From positions 1 through 48,452 of the forward strand of contig VBJI01000083.1 of NCBI GenBank assembly GCA_005880875.1: a DNA stretch of 48,452 bases. Direction: 5' to 3'. The stretch comes from Chloroflexota bacterium (GTDB lineage Bacteria > Chloroflexota > Dormibacteria > CF-121). A program made the translations under genes and the position numbers. The notes beneath the pieces were generated by a model, which was not told the origin of the DNA, did no database searches, and saw nothing but the letters and a program-made list of their open reading frames with translations. Positions within the stretch are counted from its first letter, which is position 1. Each line of letters starts with the position of its first letter. Below are positions 1 through 14,882 of the stretch, in pieces.

Positions 1-1
1 C

Positions 2-183
2 AACTTCCCGCTACCGCCGTCCGCCCAGACGGCCGGGATCAAGCGGGTGGTCTACGATGCCGCGACCGTCAACCAGCGCAGCATCCATGCGGTGCTCGTC
101 GACGTGGTCAACCCACGGATCTCGACGCACCATGACCCGGACAAGCTGGCCCGCGCCATCATGAAAAAGATCTGGCACTCCTG
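2..183 (+). CDS. C-terminal fragment of a protein of unknown function, cut by window start
   Basis: Open frame from position 2 to TGA at 181-183 (…VVYDAATVNQRSIHAVLVDVVNPRISTHHDPDKLARAIMKKIWHS*). Confidence 0.45.
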
Positions 184-1070
184 AGCCGCACCCAGCCCCC
201 GGTAAAGGCATCTTCACCGAAGAACGCGGCCAGCGTGAAGATCGCGCCGCCGATGATGTCGACGACATAGTGCTCGCCAAGGTAGACGATGCTCAGCCAG
301 ACGCACGCCGTGTAGACCAGCGTCGGCCAGGCGCGCCGCCCCCACAACCGTAGGGCGAAGAGCGTACCCAGCAGGGGGAAGGCGGCGTGCAGCGATGGCA
401 TCGCGGCGTACTGGTTCGGGGTCAGCCAGTGGTAGATGGTGGCCGGAATGGGGACGCCCGGAAGATCGGTGAAGCTGGGCAGGGTGTGGTCGATGATCTT
501 CGCGACGCCGGGAACGGCCTTCCAGGGCGGGGCCACCGGCAGCAGGAGATAAAACACGAAGGCGGCGAAGGACATCGCGATGAGCGCCCGGGAGAACCGT
601 AAGAATGTCCGCCGATCGACGATCCAGAACAAATATCCGAGCCCGAGCGGGAAGGCGAAGTGCAGGAAGTAGAACATGGTGGCCGCGATGTCGTACCAGC
701 TCACCTGACCGGCATGGTAAAAGCCCTGCTGCAATTCCAGGCTAGACACCGTTCCGAAGCTGATCCATCGCTCGAGGCCGGTCACGTCGTGGATGGGCAT
801 CCCGAATTTGCCGCCCAGGCCACGCAGATACTCGTAGGAGAGAAACAAGACCAGGAATGGGATCCAATCCGCGAGGAACAGGCGGGCCCGCCCCAGCACC
901 AGGGCGGCGATCAGCATCAGGATCAGCAGGCGTTCGGGTGAGACGGAGAGGTGGAGGACGAACACCATGAAGAGAGTGACCACGCCCAGGTAGCCAGCCA
1001 CGAGCGAGGGGAGGAGCCAGGCCCGCCGGCGGCGGACGGAGGGCCGCGCGGAGGCGTCAGCCGGCTGCAC
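159..1070 (-). CDS. PAP2-superfamily membrane phosphatase / inositolphosphotransferase-like
   Basis: Multi-TM protein with MPSLHAAFP and GEHYVVDIIGG PAP2 motifs. Confidence 0.85.
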   Translation of the reverse strand: MQPADASARPSVRRRRAWLLPSLVAGYLGVVTLFMVFVLHLSVSPERLLILMLIAALVLGRARLFLADWIPFLVLFLSYEYLRGLGGKFGMPIHDVTGLERWISFGTVSSLELQQGFYHAGQVSWYDIAATMFYFLHFAFPLGLGYLFWIVDRRTFLRFSRALIAMSFAAFVFYLLLPVAPPWKAVPGVAKIIDHTLPSFTDLPGVPIPATIYHWLTPNQYAAMPSLHAAFPLLGTLFALRLWGRRAWPTLVYTACVWLSIVYLGEHYVVDIIGGAIFTLAAFFGEDAFTGGWVRLRSARSFS

Positions 1071-1151
1071 CGAACGAGCTTAATTAAAGGCGGCTGAGAA
1101 GCTGTCCGGAAGATGGGATTTGGCGAAAACCGCCGTTATATTGAGGCCAAA

Positions 1152-1856
1152 ATGGCGGAGCCCGCCCCGGACGCCACGTCCGCCGCCCGCAGCCCGCGGG
1201 TCCTCGTCGTCGACGACGAGCGCAGCATTGTCGACTTTATTCGGCTGGGGCTGCAGTACGAGGGCTTCCAGGTGCAAACGGCCCCCGACGGACAGGCGGC
1301 GCTGCGGCTGATCAGCGAATTCAAGCCGCACGTGGTGGTGCTCGACATCATGATGCCGAAACTCGACGGGCTGGCGGTGACCGAGGCGATCCGCGGCAAC
1401 AAAGACACCGGCGTCATCATCCTGTCCGCCCGTGACGAGGTGCAGGACCGGATCAAGGGGCTGGAGGTTGGGGCGGATGACTACCTGGTCAAACCCTTCG
1501 ACTTCGGCGAGCTGCTGGCTCGAATCCGAGCGGTCATGCGCCGCCGGAATCCGAACGCCGGACCGCAGCTACAGGTGCAGGACGTGACGATGGACGAAGC
1601 CACCCGCGAAGTTCGGCGCGACGGCCGCGCGATTGAGCTTTCCGCTCGGGAGTTCGACCTTCTGCGACTGCTGCTGATGCACCCCAACCAGGTGCTGCCC
1701 CGCGACCGCATCCTCGACCAGGTCTGGGGTTATAACTTCTTCGGCGACGCCAACAACGTCGAGGTCTATATCCGGTATCTCCGCCAGAAGCTTGGCGACG
1801 AAAAGCACGCGCTGATCCAGACGGTGCGGGGAGTCGGATACCGGATCAAAGCATGA
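1152..1856 (+). CDS. OmpR/PhoB-family response regulator
   Basis: Receiver domain (VLVVDDE, DIMMP, KPFDFGELLARI) plus winged-helix DNA-binding domain (TVRGVGYRI); start placed at MAEPAPD. Confidence 0.93.
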   Translation: MAEPAPDATSAARSPRVLVVDDERSIVDFIRLGLQYEGFQVQTAPDGQAALRLISEFKPHVVVLDIMMPKLDGLAVTEAIRGNKDTGVIILSARDEVQDRIKGLEVGADDYLVKPFDFGELLARIRAVMRRRNPNAGPQLQVQDVTMDEATREVRRDGRAIELSAREFDLLRLLLMHPNQVLPRDRILDQVWGYNFFGDANNVEVYIRYLRQKLGDEKHALIQTVRGVGYRIKA

Positions 1857-1878
1857 CCCGGGCGTCGCGCGGCTCGTG

Positions 1879-3327
1879 ATGTCGCGTTTCCGCTCGCTCC
1901 GCTGGCGGCTCACGTTTCTCTATCTCGGACTCCTGTCTGTTCTTCTGCTGGCCGGCGGGGTGGCGCAGTATTTCGCCGCCCGCGAGGTGCTCTTCCGCAC
2001 CAACGCCGATGCGCTGAGCAGCGAGTACGCCGCCGATCTTCTGGCGTTCCGACGGCAGATCGGCACCACCGCGCGGCCAGCCGCGGCACTTCGGGCCCTG
2101 ATGCTCTCGAAACAATTCGCCACGGAGCTGGCCTCGGGCCATACCTCGGCGGCCATCTTCGATGCGAACGGCGGACAGTGGCAAGCCGTATCTGCCGGGA
2201 TCACCCCGAATCAGCCGCCTCCGACCCTGACCACGACGGATTACCTGACTGCGATCCGCACCAAACCGAAGGCTTACTACCTGGCCACCGCGGCCGATGG
2301 CTCCACGCATCTGGCCGTCCTCAACGTGATTCGCGTGGGGACCAAGCCTGTCGGGGTCGTGCAATTGTCGATCCCCACCGCCGTCATCGACCAGACATTG
2401 CAGGCGGACCGCCAGCTGGCGATCGTCGGCTCGCTCCTGGTGCTGCTGGTGGCTCTGCTGCTCAGCCCGCTGATCATCGGTCGCGGACTGCGACCGCTGG
2501 AGCAGATGTCGACCAGCGCTGGTGCGCTGGCAGCGGGCGACTATAAGCAGCGAGTCAGCGTGCCGAAAACCCAGGACGAAATCGGGAAACTCGCCGCCGC
2601 CTTCAACCAGATGGCGGCCGGGATCGATCAGGCGTTTGAGGTCCGCCGCCAGGCCGAGGCCGAGATGCGCCACTTCGTGGCGGACGCCTCCCACGAGCTG
2701 CGCACACCGCTAACCTCGATCGCCGGCTACATCGACGTGCTCGGCCGGCGGCAGAGCGTCGACGCGGAGACCCTGCAGGCGTCGCTGGCGGCGATGCAGC
2801 AGGAGAGCGCCCGGATGACGCGCCTGGTCAACGACCTGCTCACCCTCACCCGCTTCGAGTCGGGCAGGGCGACCCAGCGCCTGCGAGTGCCACTCGATCG
2901 ATTCATCAACCAGGCGCTCGACGAGCTCAGCCTCGCCGAGAAAGGCGCAACGGAATCCCGCGACATTCAGCCCGGCATCGCGGTGAATGCCGATCCCGAG
3001 GCCCTCAAGCAGGTCGTCACCAACCTGGCCCAGAACGCATTGAAGTATGCCCCGGGCGCTCCGCAGCGCTGGACCGTGTTCGCCGCGGACGGCCGCGCGG
3101 CCATCCGGGTCCAGGACGGCGGCCCGGGTATCTCGCGCCAGGATCTGCCGCACATCTTCGAACGCTTCTACCGGGGGGAGAAAGCACGCGACCGATCCAC
3201 CGGTGGGTCGGGGCTCGGTCTCGCCATCGCGAAGTCGATCGTCGAGGCGCACCACGGCAGCATCGAGGCCGAGAGCGAGCCCGGCAGCGGGGCTACCTTC
3301 ACCGCCTGGCTCCCGCTGGCCGCATAG
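1879..3327 (+). CDS. Two-component sensor histidine kinase (HAMP, HisKA, HATPase_c)
   Basis: H-box FVADASHELRTPLTSI, N-box NLAQNALKYAP, G-boxes DGGPGIS and GGSGLGLAI. Confidence 0.94.
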   Translation: MSRFRSLRWRLTFLYLGLLSVLLLAGGVAQYFAAREVLFRTNADALSSEYAADLLAFRRQIGTTARPAAALRALMLSKQFATELASGHTSAAIFDANGGQWQAVSAGITPNQPPPTLTTTDYLTAIRTKPKAYYLATAADGSTHLAVLNVIRVGTKPVGVVQLSIPTAVIDQTLQADRQLAIVGSLLVLLVALLLSPLIIGRGLRPLEQMSTSAGALAAGDYKQRVSVPKTQDEIGKLAAAFNQMAAGIDQAFEVRRQAEAEMRHFVADASHELRTPLTSIAGYIDVLGRRQSVDAETLQASLAAMQQESARMTRLVNDLLTLTRFESGRATQRLRVPLDRFINQALDELSLAEKGATESRDIQPGIAVNADPEALKQVVTNLAQNALKYAPGAPQRWTVFAADGRAAIRVQDGGPGISRQDLPHIFERFYRGEKARDRSTGGSGLGLAIAKSIVEAHHGSIEAESEPGSGATFTAWLPLAA

Positions 3328-3329
3328 GC

Positions 3330-3794
3330 TCAGCGCTTCAGGCGGACGATCGCCGAGATTTCGACCGGCGCGCCGAGCGGAAGTTCGCTGGTGCCCAGCG
3401 CCTGGCGGGTATGGCGGCCGCGCTCGCCGAAGACCTTGTAGATCAGGTCCGATGCCCCATTGAGGACCTTGGGCTGTTCTTCGAACCCGGCTGCCGATCG
3501 CACGAATCCACTCAGCTGAATGAACTGTTCGACCTGGTCGAGCGAGCCGGCGTGCTGCCGGATCAGCGCCATGATGTTGAGGGCGCAGATCTCGGCGGCT
3601 CGGGCGGCGTCCTTGACGCTCACGTCGGCGCCGACCACGCCCTTGACCTTCAGCTCCCCATTCCAAAACGGAACGACGCCCGACGTGTAGAGCAGCTCGC
3701 CAACCTGCTGCACTGGCACGTAGGAAGCCAGGGGCTTGGGCGGCTCCGGAAGCTCGATGCCGAGTGTTCGCAGGGTTGCCTCAGCGGAATCCAT
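3330..3794 (-). CDS. RidA/YjgF/UK114 family protein
   Basis: RidA-like fold residues (LLYTSGVVPF…GAPVEISAIVRLKR). Confidence 0.85.
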   Translation of the reverse strand: MDSAEATLRTLGIELPEPPKPLASYVPVQQVGELLYTSGVVPFWNGELKVKGVVGADVSVKDAARAAEICALNIMALIRQHAGSLDQVEQFIQLSGFVRSAAGFEEQPKVLNGASDLIYKVFGERGRHTRQALGTSELPLGAPVEISAIVRLKR

Positions 3795-3954
3795 GTTCAG
3801 GACTCGCCTCGAGCGGGTGGTAAGCAGGCGCGATCGACCTCCTGAGCCCGCGTCCGGCTGGCTGTAGCCCAGAGGGTACTGGCGACGGCCACGATGCGCC
3901 AGCCTGAAGCGGTGAAAAGATGGTTAACCACCCAGCCCGCTTCGTCACAGCGGG

Positions 3955-5238
3955 TCACGGACGGAAGGCGCGGCGGTTCTCACGTCCGATTCGGCGACGA
4001 CGAGCCAGGACCACGACAACGAGCGCCAGCAACACCGCCAGGGCGATGCCGTAGGTGCCGACGGCCGGGGAGCCGCCGGATCGGCGCACCGGGGCAGGGC
4101 CCGCGAGGCTTGGAGCCGGGGTCCCCGAAGCCCGGATGGTACCCGACGGCCCGGCGGTCGGGGTGACGCCGGCCACGGTGGCCGCCGGGTCCGCGATCCG
4201 GTAGGCGCCGGCGGAGTCATCGGTCGGGTTCCAGGTCGCCGCCACGACCTGTGCCTGGTTGAGCGGCTGGAGCGCCATGGCGGTGATCCGAGGCTTGACC
4301 GGCAGGCCAGCCCCAAGGCTCGTCCAGCTGGCGCCCCGGTCCAATGAGCGAAAGACGCCGCCGTTGCCCTGGTCCCCATCGCTGCCGATGTAGATCTGGT
4401 CTGGGTTCGCGGGATTGAAGAGCGCGATATTGAAGTCCGTCGTCGGCAGGCCGCTCAGCGGCGCCCAGGTAACACCGCGGTCATCGGTGCGGAACAGACC
4501 CTGCGAGGTGCCGGCGAGCACCGGGGGATCGGAGCCGCCCGACGGTGCCCCGGCGACCGCCAGCGACGCGACGACGGCGTCGCCAGGAAAGCTGCCCTTT
4601 ACCACTGCCCAACTTCCGCCCGTTCCCTCGCTCTTCAACAGGTACCCGGCGCCGGCCGAGCCGTTGTCGGCGCCGGCGAAAAGGCTCACGCCGGCGGCCT
4701 GCGGCAGGATGGCCACGGCAGCGATGCTGAGAGAATCGAGGCCGAGCGCGTGCCAGCTGCCGGCGCCGTCGTCGGAGTAGGAGACGCCCTGCGCCGTTCC
4801 CACGAGCAGCAGGCCGCTCGACAGATCGATGGCACGCACGTCGAGGTTGTTCAGCCCATGGTTCTGTTGGGCCCAGGTCTTTCCTTCGTCGACTGATTTG
4901 TAGAGCCCGGCGGTCTGGGTGCCGGCATAGACCGTCGATGGCTGCTTCGGATCGAAGCGCACCACCCAGGCCGCGTTGACATCCGGGATGGCCGAGACCC
5001 AGGTGGCCCCGGAATCGGTGCTGCGAAGCACGCCCCGGCCCTGGGTTGCCGCCAGCAAGACGCTCGGATGCGTTGACGAAACGGCGATCGACCAGACGGG
5101 GCGATCCGCGCTACCCGGCTTTTGGGCGCCGGTCGATGTCCAACGGGCGTCCGCCGCAGCAACGGTCGCGAGCGTGAGGAGCAACCCGGCGGCCAGCGTG
5201 ATGAGCGTGAACAGGACGATGTGGCGCGGAAGTCTCAC
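3955..5238 (-). CDS. Exported BNR/YCF48-type beta-propeller repeat protein with C-terminal TM anchor
   Basis: Signal peptide-like N-terminus (GTG start proposed), repeated STDSGATW / SVDEGKTW / TDDRGVTW / SLDRGASW motifs, C-terminal hydrophobic helix plus RRRR. Confidence 0.8.
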   Translation of the reverse strand: MRLPRHIVLFTLITLAAGLLLTLATVAAADARWTSTGAQKPGSADRPVWSIAVSSTHPSVLLAATQGRGVLRSTDSGATWVSAIPDVNAAWVVRFDPKQPSTVYAGTQTAGLYKSVDEGKTWAQQNHGLNNLDVRAIDLSSGLLLVGTAQGVSYSDDGAGSWHALGLDSLSIAAVAILPQAAGVSLFAGADNGSAGAGYLLKSEGTGGSWAVVKGSFPGDAVVASLAVAGAPSGGSDPPVLAGTSQGLFRTDDRGVTWAPLSGLPTTDFNIALFNPANPDQIYIGSDGDQGNGGVFRSLDRGASWTSLGAGLPVKPRITAMALQPLNQAQVVAATWNPTDDSAGAYRIADPAATVAGVTPTAGPSGTIRASGTPAPSLAGPAPVRRSGGSPAVGTYGIALAVLLALVVVVLARRRRIGRENRRAFRP

Positions 5239-5336
5239 GTGGGTGCCCGGAAAAACGGAGTAAGGATAGCAGACGATCCGGCTGAACCGACACATGGTTT
5301 GGACGCAGCGTCCAGCGCAGGGGCCTGATTCGCCAG

Positions 5337-10647
<5,311 letters not shown>

Positions 10648-10651
<4 letters not shown>

Positions 10652-10950
10652 GCGGACGTGACCATCAGCGGGATGCGCGCTCTGACATCCCGATGCAGCT
10701 TCACGTGGGCGGTGCCCGGCCCCATCGCCTTGACCGGCTCGTCGAACTCGATCTTGCGGCGGTCGAGCGTGATGCCGTGCTGTTGCTTGAGCGCCGACGC
10801 CACGTCGGCGTTGGTCACGGCGCCGAACAGCTTGCCATCCTTGCCGCTCCGAAGTTTCAGCACCACCTGCGCGGCTTCGAGCCGGACGGCGAGCGCCTTG
10901 GCGTCATCCACCTCGCGCTGCTCGACGTCCTCGATGAGCACAACTTTCAT
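10648..10950 (-). CDS. rplI: Ribosomal protein bL9, internally shortened (about 100 aa)
   Basis: Begins MKVVLIEDVE like bL9, then jumps to linker/C-domain (KLFGAVTNADVASALKQQHGITLDRRKIEFDEPVKAMG…VKLH); located upstream of dnaB. Confidence 0.85.
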
Positions 10951-11345
10951 GCCGACCTCCCTCTCGCCCGCGTGACCGCCAGCCCCCGCTGGCGCAGCTC
11001 GCCAAGTCGAGACCGCAGCCCCTCGCGCCCGTTGCGCAAATCCTGGTCGAACACGCTGGTTCCCAGCGCGATCCGTTCCTGATGCTCCGCAACGACATCC
11101 TTCGGCGCCTTCTCGACGAACATCCGGACGGCCAGTACGGTCAGGGCGACGGCATCCATCTCGCCGAAGATCGGCAGCCGGAGCGGCACGTCGACCACCG
11201 GGTTGAGGATCAGCGCCATCGCGGCGGCGAGCGCCACTTTGTTGCGTTGCGGGACGCGCGGATCTCGATAGAGACAGTAGGTGAGCTTTCCATATCGAGG
11301 CAGCTCTCGAGCGATCCGCCGGAGCAGCCGAAGACTGAGCAGCAT
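10947..11345 (-). CDS. DUF1232/YkvA-like membrane protein
   Basis: KVALAAAMALILNPVVDVPLRLPIFGEMDAVALTVLAVRMF pattern; ATGA overlap with rplI. Confidence 0.6.
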   Translation of the reverse strand: MLLSLRLLRRIARELPRYGKLTYCLYRDPRVPQRNKVALAAAMALILNPVVDVPLRLPIFGEMDAVALTVLAVRMFVEKAPKDVVAEHQERIALGTSVFDQDLRNGREGLRSRLGELRQRGLAVTRARGRSA

Positions 11346-11522
11346 GCTTCCTCTATATCCCCGCGAGTCCAGCGCATCGAGTCGGTTCCGCTGCGCTTAG
11401 GCGTCGCAGATTTTACCAGAGCACAAGCCTACGCAACCGTTGTGACAGCTGTCTGTCGCAAGTCGTCCACCACTTGCACCGAGGGCCTGTGGATAGGCAC
11501 TGGAAAACCTCCCTGACAGGCC

Positions 11523-12515
11523 TCAACGGAGGATGACGACGACGAAAATCAGGTAGCCGGCGATCAGCACGAGGCCGCTCCAGCGATTCAGTCCTCGCCC
11601 CGCGTAGCCGAGTCCGATCGCGACCGCGGTTAGCGCCGTGAGCCAGGCGATATCGGCCATCGCGCCTGGCGCCGACGCCAGCCCACCGATCAACACGGCT
11701 GGCAGACTGACGCCGGCCAGCAGGTTGAGCGTGTTGCTGTTGAAGGCGAGACTCACCACGGCCGTCCCGTTCCCCGACAGCGCCATGCGGGTGGCGGCGT
11801 AGGCATTCGGCAGGCTCGTGATCGCCGCCAGCGCCACTGCCCCGAGAAACACTCGCGAGAGATGCCAGTGATCGCCCAGCACCAGCGCGCCGTTCACCAT
11901 GGCGATGCTCCCCGCCACGATCGCCGCGATCGACGGGACGATCCACCAGACCGGGCCCCACAAGTCCTGCAAGCGCTCGCTGCGTTTGAGCTCACCGTGA
12001 ATGACGCGGGCCGCGGCCGCCAGCCGGTGTCGCATCGTCCGCGGCAGGAAAAGGTGCTCGACTCGATGCGGTTCGGCCGCGAGCAGGAACACATAGAAAA
12101 GGAAGACGCCGAGGAGCAAAACCAGCGCAGCCAGGGGCGCCAGCCGCACTAGCAGAAGCAGGCCAATCACCAGGGTCGCCCAGAACGCGACGCTTCCGTC
12201 CAACACCAACAGAATCCGGCGAAAAGAAACGCGGCCAGCGACGACCGCACTGAGTCCGAGCAACGCCGCGAGATTGAACAGATTCGAGCCCAGGATCACG
12301 CCGAGGCCGACGTCTTTCGCACCCGAGGCCAGGGCGGTGATCGCCGAGGAGATCTCCGGCGCGTCGGCACCCAGCGCCGTCAGGAGGCCGACGAGACCGG
12401 CGGCCAAACCCACATTGGTCCCCAGCCGGCCGAAGCCACGGACCAGCAGCTCGCTGGCGCCCAGGCTGAGGGCCAGCCCGATCGCGAAGACGACCAATGC
12501 CAGGCCGGTCGACAC
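11523..12515 (-). CDS. CaCA-family Na+/Ca2+ exchanger-like antiporter
   Basis: Two repeat motifs (GLLTALGADAPEISSAI…GSNLFNLAALLG and ITSLPNAYAATRMAL…FNSNTLNLLAG). Confidence 0.88.
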   Translation of the reverse strand: MSTGLALVVFAIGLALSLGASELLVRGFGRLGTNVGLAAGLVGLLTALGADAPEISSAITALASGAKDVGLGVILGSNLFNLAALLGLSAVVAGRVSFRRILLVLDGSVAFWATLVIGLLLLVRLAPLAALVLLLGVFLFYVFLLAAEPHRVEHLFLPRTMRHRLAAAARVIHGELKRSERLQDLWGPVWWIVPSIAAIVAGSIAMVNGALVLGDHWHLSRVFLGAVALAAITSLPNAYAATRMALSGNGTAVVSLAFNSNTLNLLAGVSLPAVLIGGLASAPGAMADIAWLTALTAVAIGLGYAGRGLNRWSGLVLIAGYLIFVVVILR

Positions 12516-13939
12516 TAGCCTTCGAGCAGCTCCGGATGCGCCTCAAGGTAACGCCAGGCGGCTTCGGCATCGGGTTGGAGGACTCCGTCGACGATCGCGT
12601 CTTCGAGTGCCGATTTGACCCGTCTGATCCATGGTCCGGCGGGACGCCTGGTACGGGCCATGAGGTCCTCGCCAGTGAGTGGTGAGCGGATAGCCGCAAT
12701 CGCCAGCGCATCCAGCCGGCGGATGCGCGATTCCAGGTCGTCGATCTTCTTGACGTCCGGGTAGTGGCTCGCGCGCATGTCGGCGCGCGCCAGGTCGAGC
12801 AGCCGGTTCAGCTGGTCGCCCGCATCGCGCACCAGCCGGCGGACCGCCTTGTCCTCCCAGGTTTCGGGGTCGTACTGGATCGGGCGCATATGCAGCCGAA
12901 CCAGCTTGGTGACCGCATCGATGCGCTCGCCTGGATAGCGGAGCTGCCGCAGCGCCGTGCCCGCCATCGTGGCCCCCTTTTCCTGGTGGCCGATGAAGGT
13001 CGGCTTTCCATCACGCAGCTCGTGCACCGCTGGTTTGCCCACGTCGTGGAACAGCCCGGCCAGCCGGGTGGTCAATTCCGGCGGCGTCAGCGAGGCGGTA
13101 CGCAGCGAGTGGCCGAAGACATCGTGGCTATGCCATCCTCCCTGCTGCATTCCCTTACCGGATTCGAGCTGGGGCACGATGCGGACCAGCAGCCCGGTCG
13201 CATCCAGCAGCTCGAGGCCACGCTGAACCTGCGAGGCGACCAGCAGCTTCGAAAATTCGTCGCGGATCCGCTCCATCGAGACGACAGGCGGCTGCAGCCG
13301 CGACGACTGGGCGCGAATCGCCTCTTCGACCGCGGGATCGAGCGAGAACTCCAGCGTGGTGGCAAAGCGCACGGCGCGTAGCATCCGCAAGGGATCTTCA
13401 TCGAAAGTTGTCTGCGGGTCGAGCGGCGTCATGATTCGGCGCGCCTTGAGGTCTTCGAGACCGCGGTCGGTGAGATCCAGCACCGTTCCGTCCCAGTCCA
13501 TTAGCAAGGTATTAACCGTGAAATCGCGGCGAAGGACGTCATCCTTCAAGCTGCCTGGGCTTACCTGTGGCTTCCTGCTGGTTGGTCCGTATTTCTCAGC
13601 CCGGCTTGAGACGAATTCGAGGGCATGGTCAGGATCAATGGCCAGATGAGCAGTTCCAAAGCGTTCGAAGATCACGGGTGGATTAGCCACGTGCAATGCT
13701 TGGCCCACCGCGGTGGCCAATTGCGCCGCGCCAGTGCCCTTCGACCAACGAGGAGGCAAGTCGACAACCACGAAGTCGACTTCGGGGATCCGCTTCGCGC
13801 GTTCGCCACCCAACAGCCGATCCCGCACATAGCCCCCGACCGCCACGGTTGGCAGGTTCAGCTTTTGGGCTTCCTCCCTAACAGCGGTGAAGGCGCTCTC
13901 CCATTCGGGAAGCGCCGGCGGATCAAGCCGAACGGGCAT
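12515..13939 (-). CDS. CCA-adding enzyme / poly(A) polymerase family with HD domain
   Basis: VGGYVRDRLLG, RRDFTVNTLLMDWDG, EDPLRMLRAVRFA, LFHDVGKP. Confidence 0.9.
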   Translation of the reverse strand: MPVRLDPPALPEWESAFTAVREEAQKLNLPTVAVGGYVRDRLLGGERAKRIPEVDFVVVDLPPRWSKGTGAAQLATAVGQALHVANPPVIFERFGTAHLAIDPDHALEFVSSRAEKYGPTSRKPQVSPGSLKDDVLRRDFTVNTLLMDWDGTVLDLTDRGLEDLKARRIMTPLDPQTTFDEDPLRMLRAVRFATTLEFSLDPAVEEAIRAQSSRLQPPVVSMERIRDEFSKLLVASQVQRGLELLDATGLLVRIVPQLESGKGMQQGGWHSHDVFGHSLRTASLTPPELTTRLAGLFHDVGKPAVHELRDGKPTFIGHQEKGATMAGTALRQLRYPGERIDAVTKLVRLHMRPIQYDPETWEDKAVRRLVRDAGDQLNRLLDLARADMRASHYPDVKKIDDLESRIRRLDALAIAAIRSPLTGEDLMARTRRPAGPWIRRVKSALEDAIVDGVLQPDAEAAWRYLEAHPELLEG

Positions 13940-14882
13940 GCCGGGCGCGCAGCTGCGCAAATTCGACCGCCCCAATCAAGCCGGCGTCCCCGCCGAGCGC
14001 CGGGCGGACGATCCGCAGCCCTCGCCGCGCCGCCTTCCAGGAGGACGCCGCCATGGAACGCCGCATGGGCGCCAGCAGCTGGCGGCCGGCCTTCAGGACG
14101 CTTCCGCCCAGCACGATCAACTCCGGATTGAAGAGGTTGACGAGCGTCCCCATCGCAATTCCGAGGTAGCTGCCGGCCGACTCCAGGATGGTGGTCGCGA
14201 GCTCGTCTCCGGCGCGCGCGGCCCGCACCACATCCTCGGGACTCGGGTCCGAGAGACGGTGCAGGGCGCTGCCCGCGGAGTTCGGCGCGGCGATCCGGGC
14301 GGCATGGGCGATCCCCGTGCCACTGGCCACCGCTTCAACACACCCATGATTGCCGCAGCGGCACAACGGTCCGCCCGGCTGCACGACGATATGACCGATC
14401 TCCCCGGCAATCCCGTGCGCGCCAGCATAGAGCTCGCCCCGCAAGATGAGACCGGCGCCAATGCCGGTGGAAACCGTCACATAGATGAGCTCGCTGGCAC
14501 CGCGGGCCGCGCCGCGACGGTGCTCGCCAAGCGCTGCCAGATGCGCATCGTGGTGAAGGAAGCTGGGAATTCCGGTCGCTCGGGAGAGGATCCGGTTGAG
14601 CGGGACGTTGTGGAACCCCGGCAGGTTGGCCGGGCTGATCACGAGGCCGGCCGCCGGGTCGACCGGTCCGGGGAGACCGATACCGAGCGCGCGCACACCT
14701 CGAGCCGGAGTCCCGTCCAGGTCCAGCGCTTCAGCGACCGTCTCGGTGATCCGCTTGATGACGTGCCGGCGCCCGCGGGCGGCCTCGGTCGGATGTCGCA
14801 CCACCGTGCGCAGCTTGCCGCGTGCGTCAGCGACCGCCACTCGCAACTGCGTGCCGCCGAGATCGATCCCGACGAAGGCCAT
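13923..14882 (-). CDS. ROK-family sugar kinase (glucokinase-like)
   Basis: FVGIDLGGTQLRVAV, HDAHLAALGE, GEIGH, CRCGNHGCVEAVASG. Confidence 0.92.
   Translation of the reverse strand: MAFVGIDLGGTQLRVAVADARGKLRTVVRHPTEAARGRRHVIKRITETVAEALDLDGTPARGVRALGIGLPGPVDPAAGLVISPANLPGFHNVPLNRILSRATGIPSFLHHDAHLAALGEHRRGAARGASELIYVTVSTGIGAGLILRGELYAGAHGIAGEIGHIVVQPGGPLCRCGNHGCVEAVASGTGIAHAARIAAPNSAGSALHRLSDPSPEDVVRAARAGDELATTILESAGSYLGIAMGTLVNLFNPELIVLGGSVLKAGRQLLAPMRRSMAASSWKAARRGLRIVRPALGGDAGLIGAVEFAQLRARHARSA

Noticed and set aside
11485-11495. DnaA-box-like TGTGGATAG near 11489 and CGTGGATAA near 21914, suggesting an origin
   Set aside because: Single imperfect boxes, no cluster, no AT-rich unwinding element, no dnaA/dnaN nearby.
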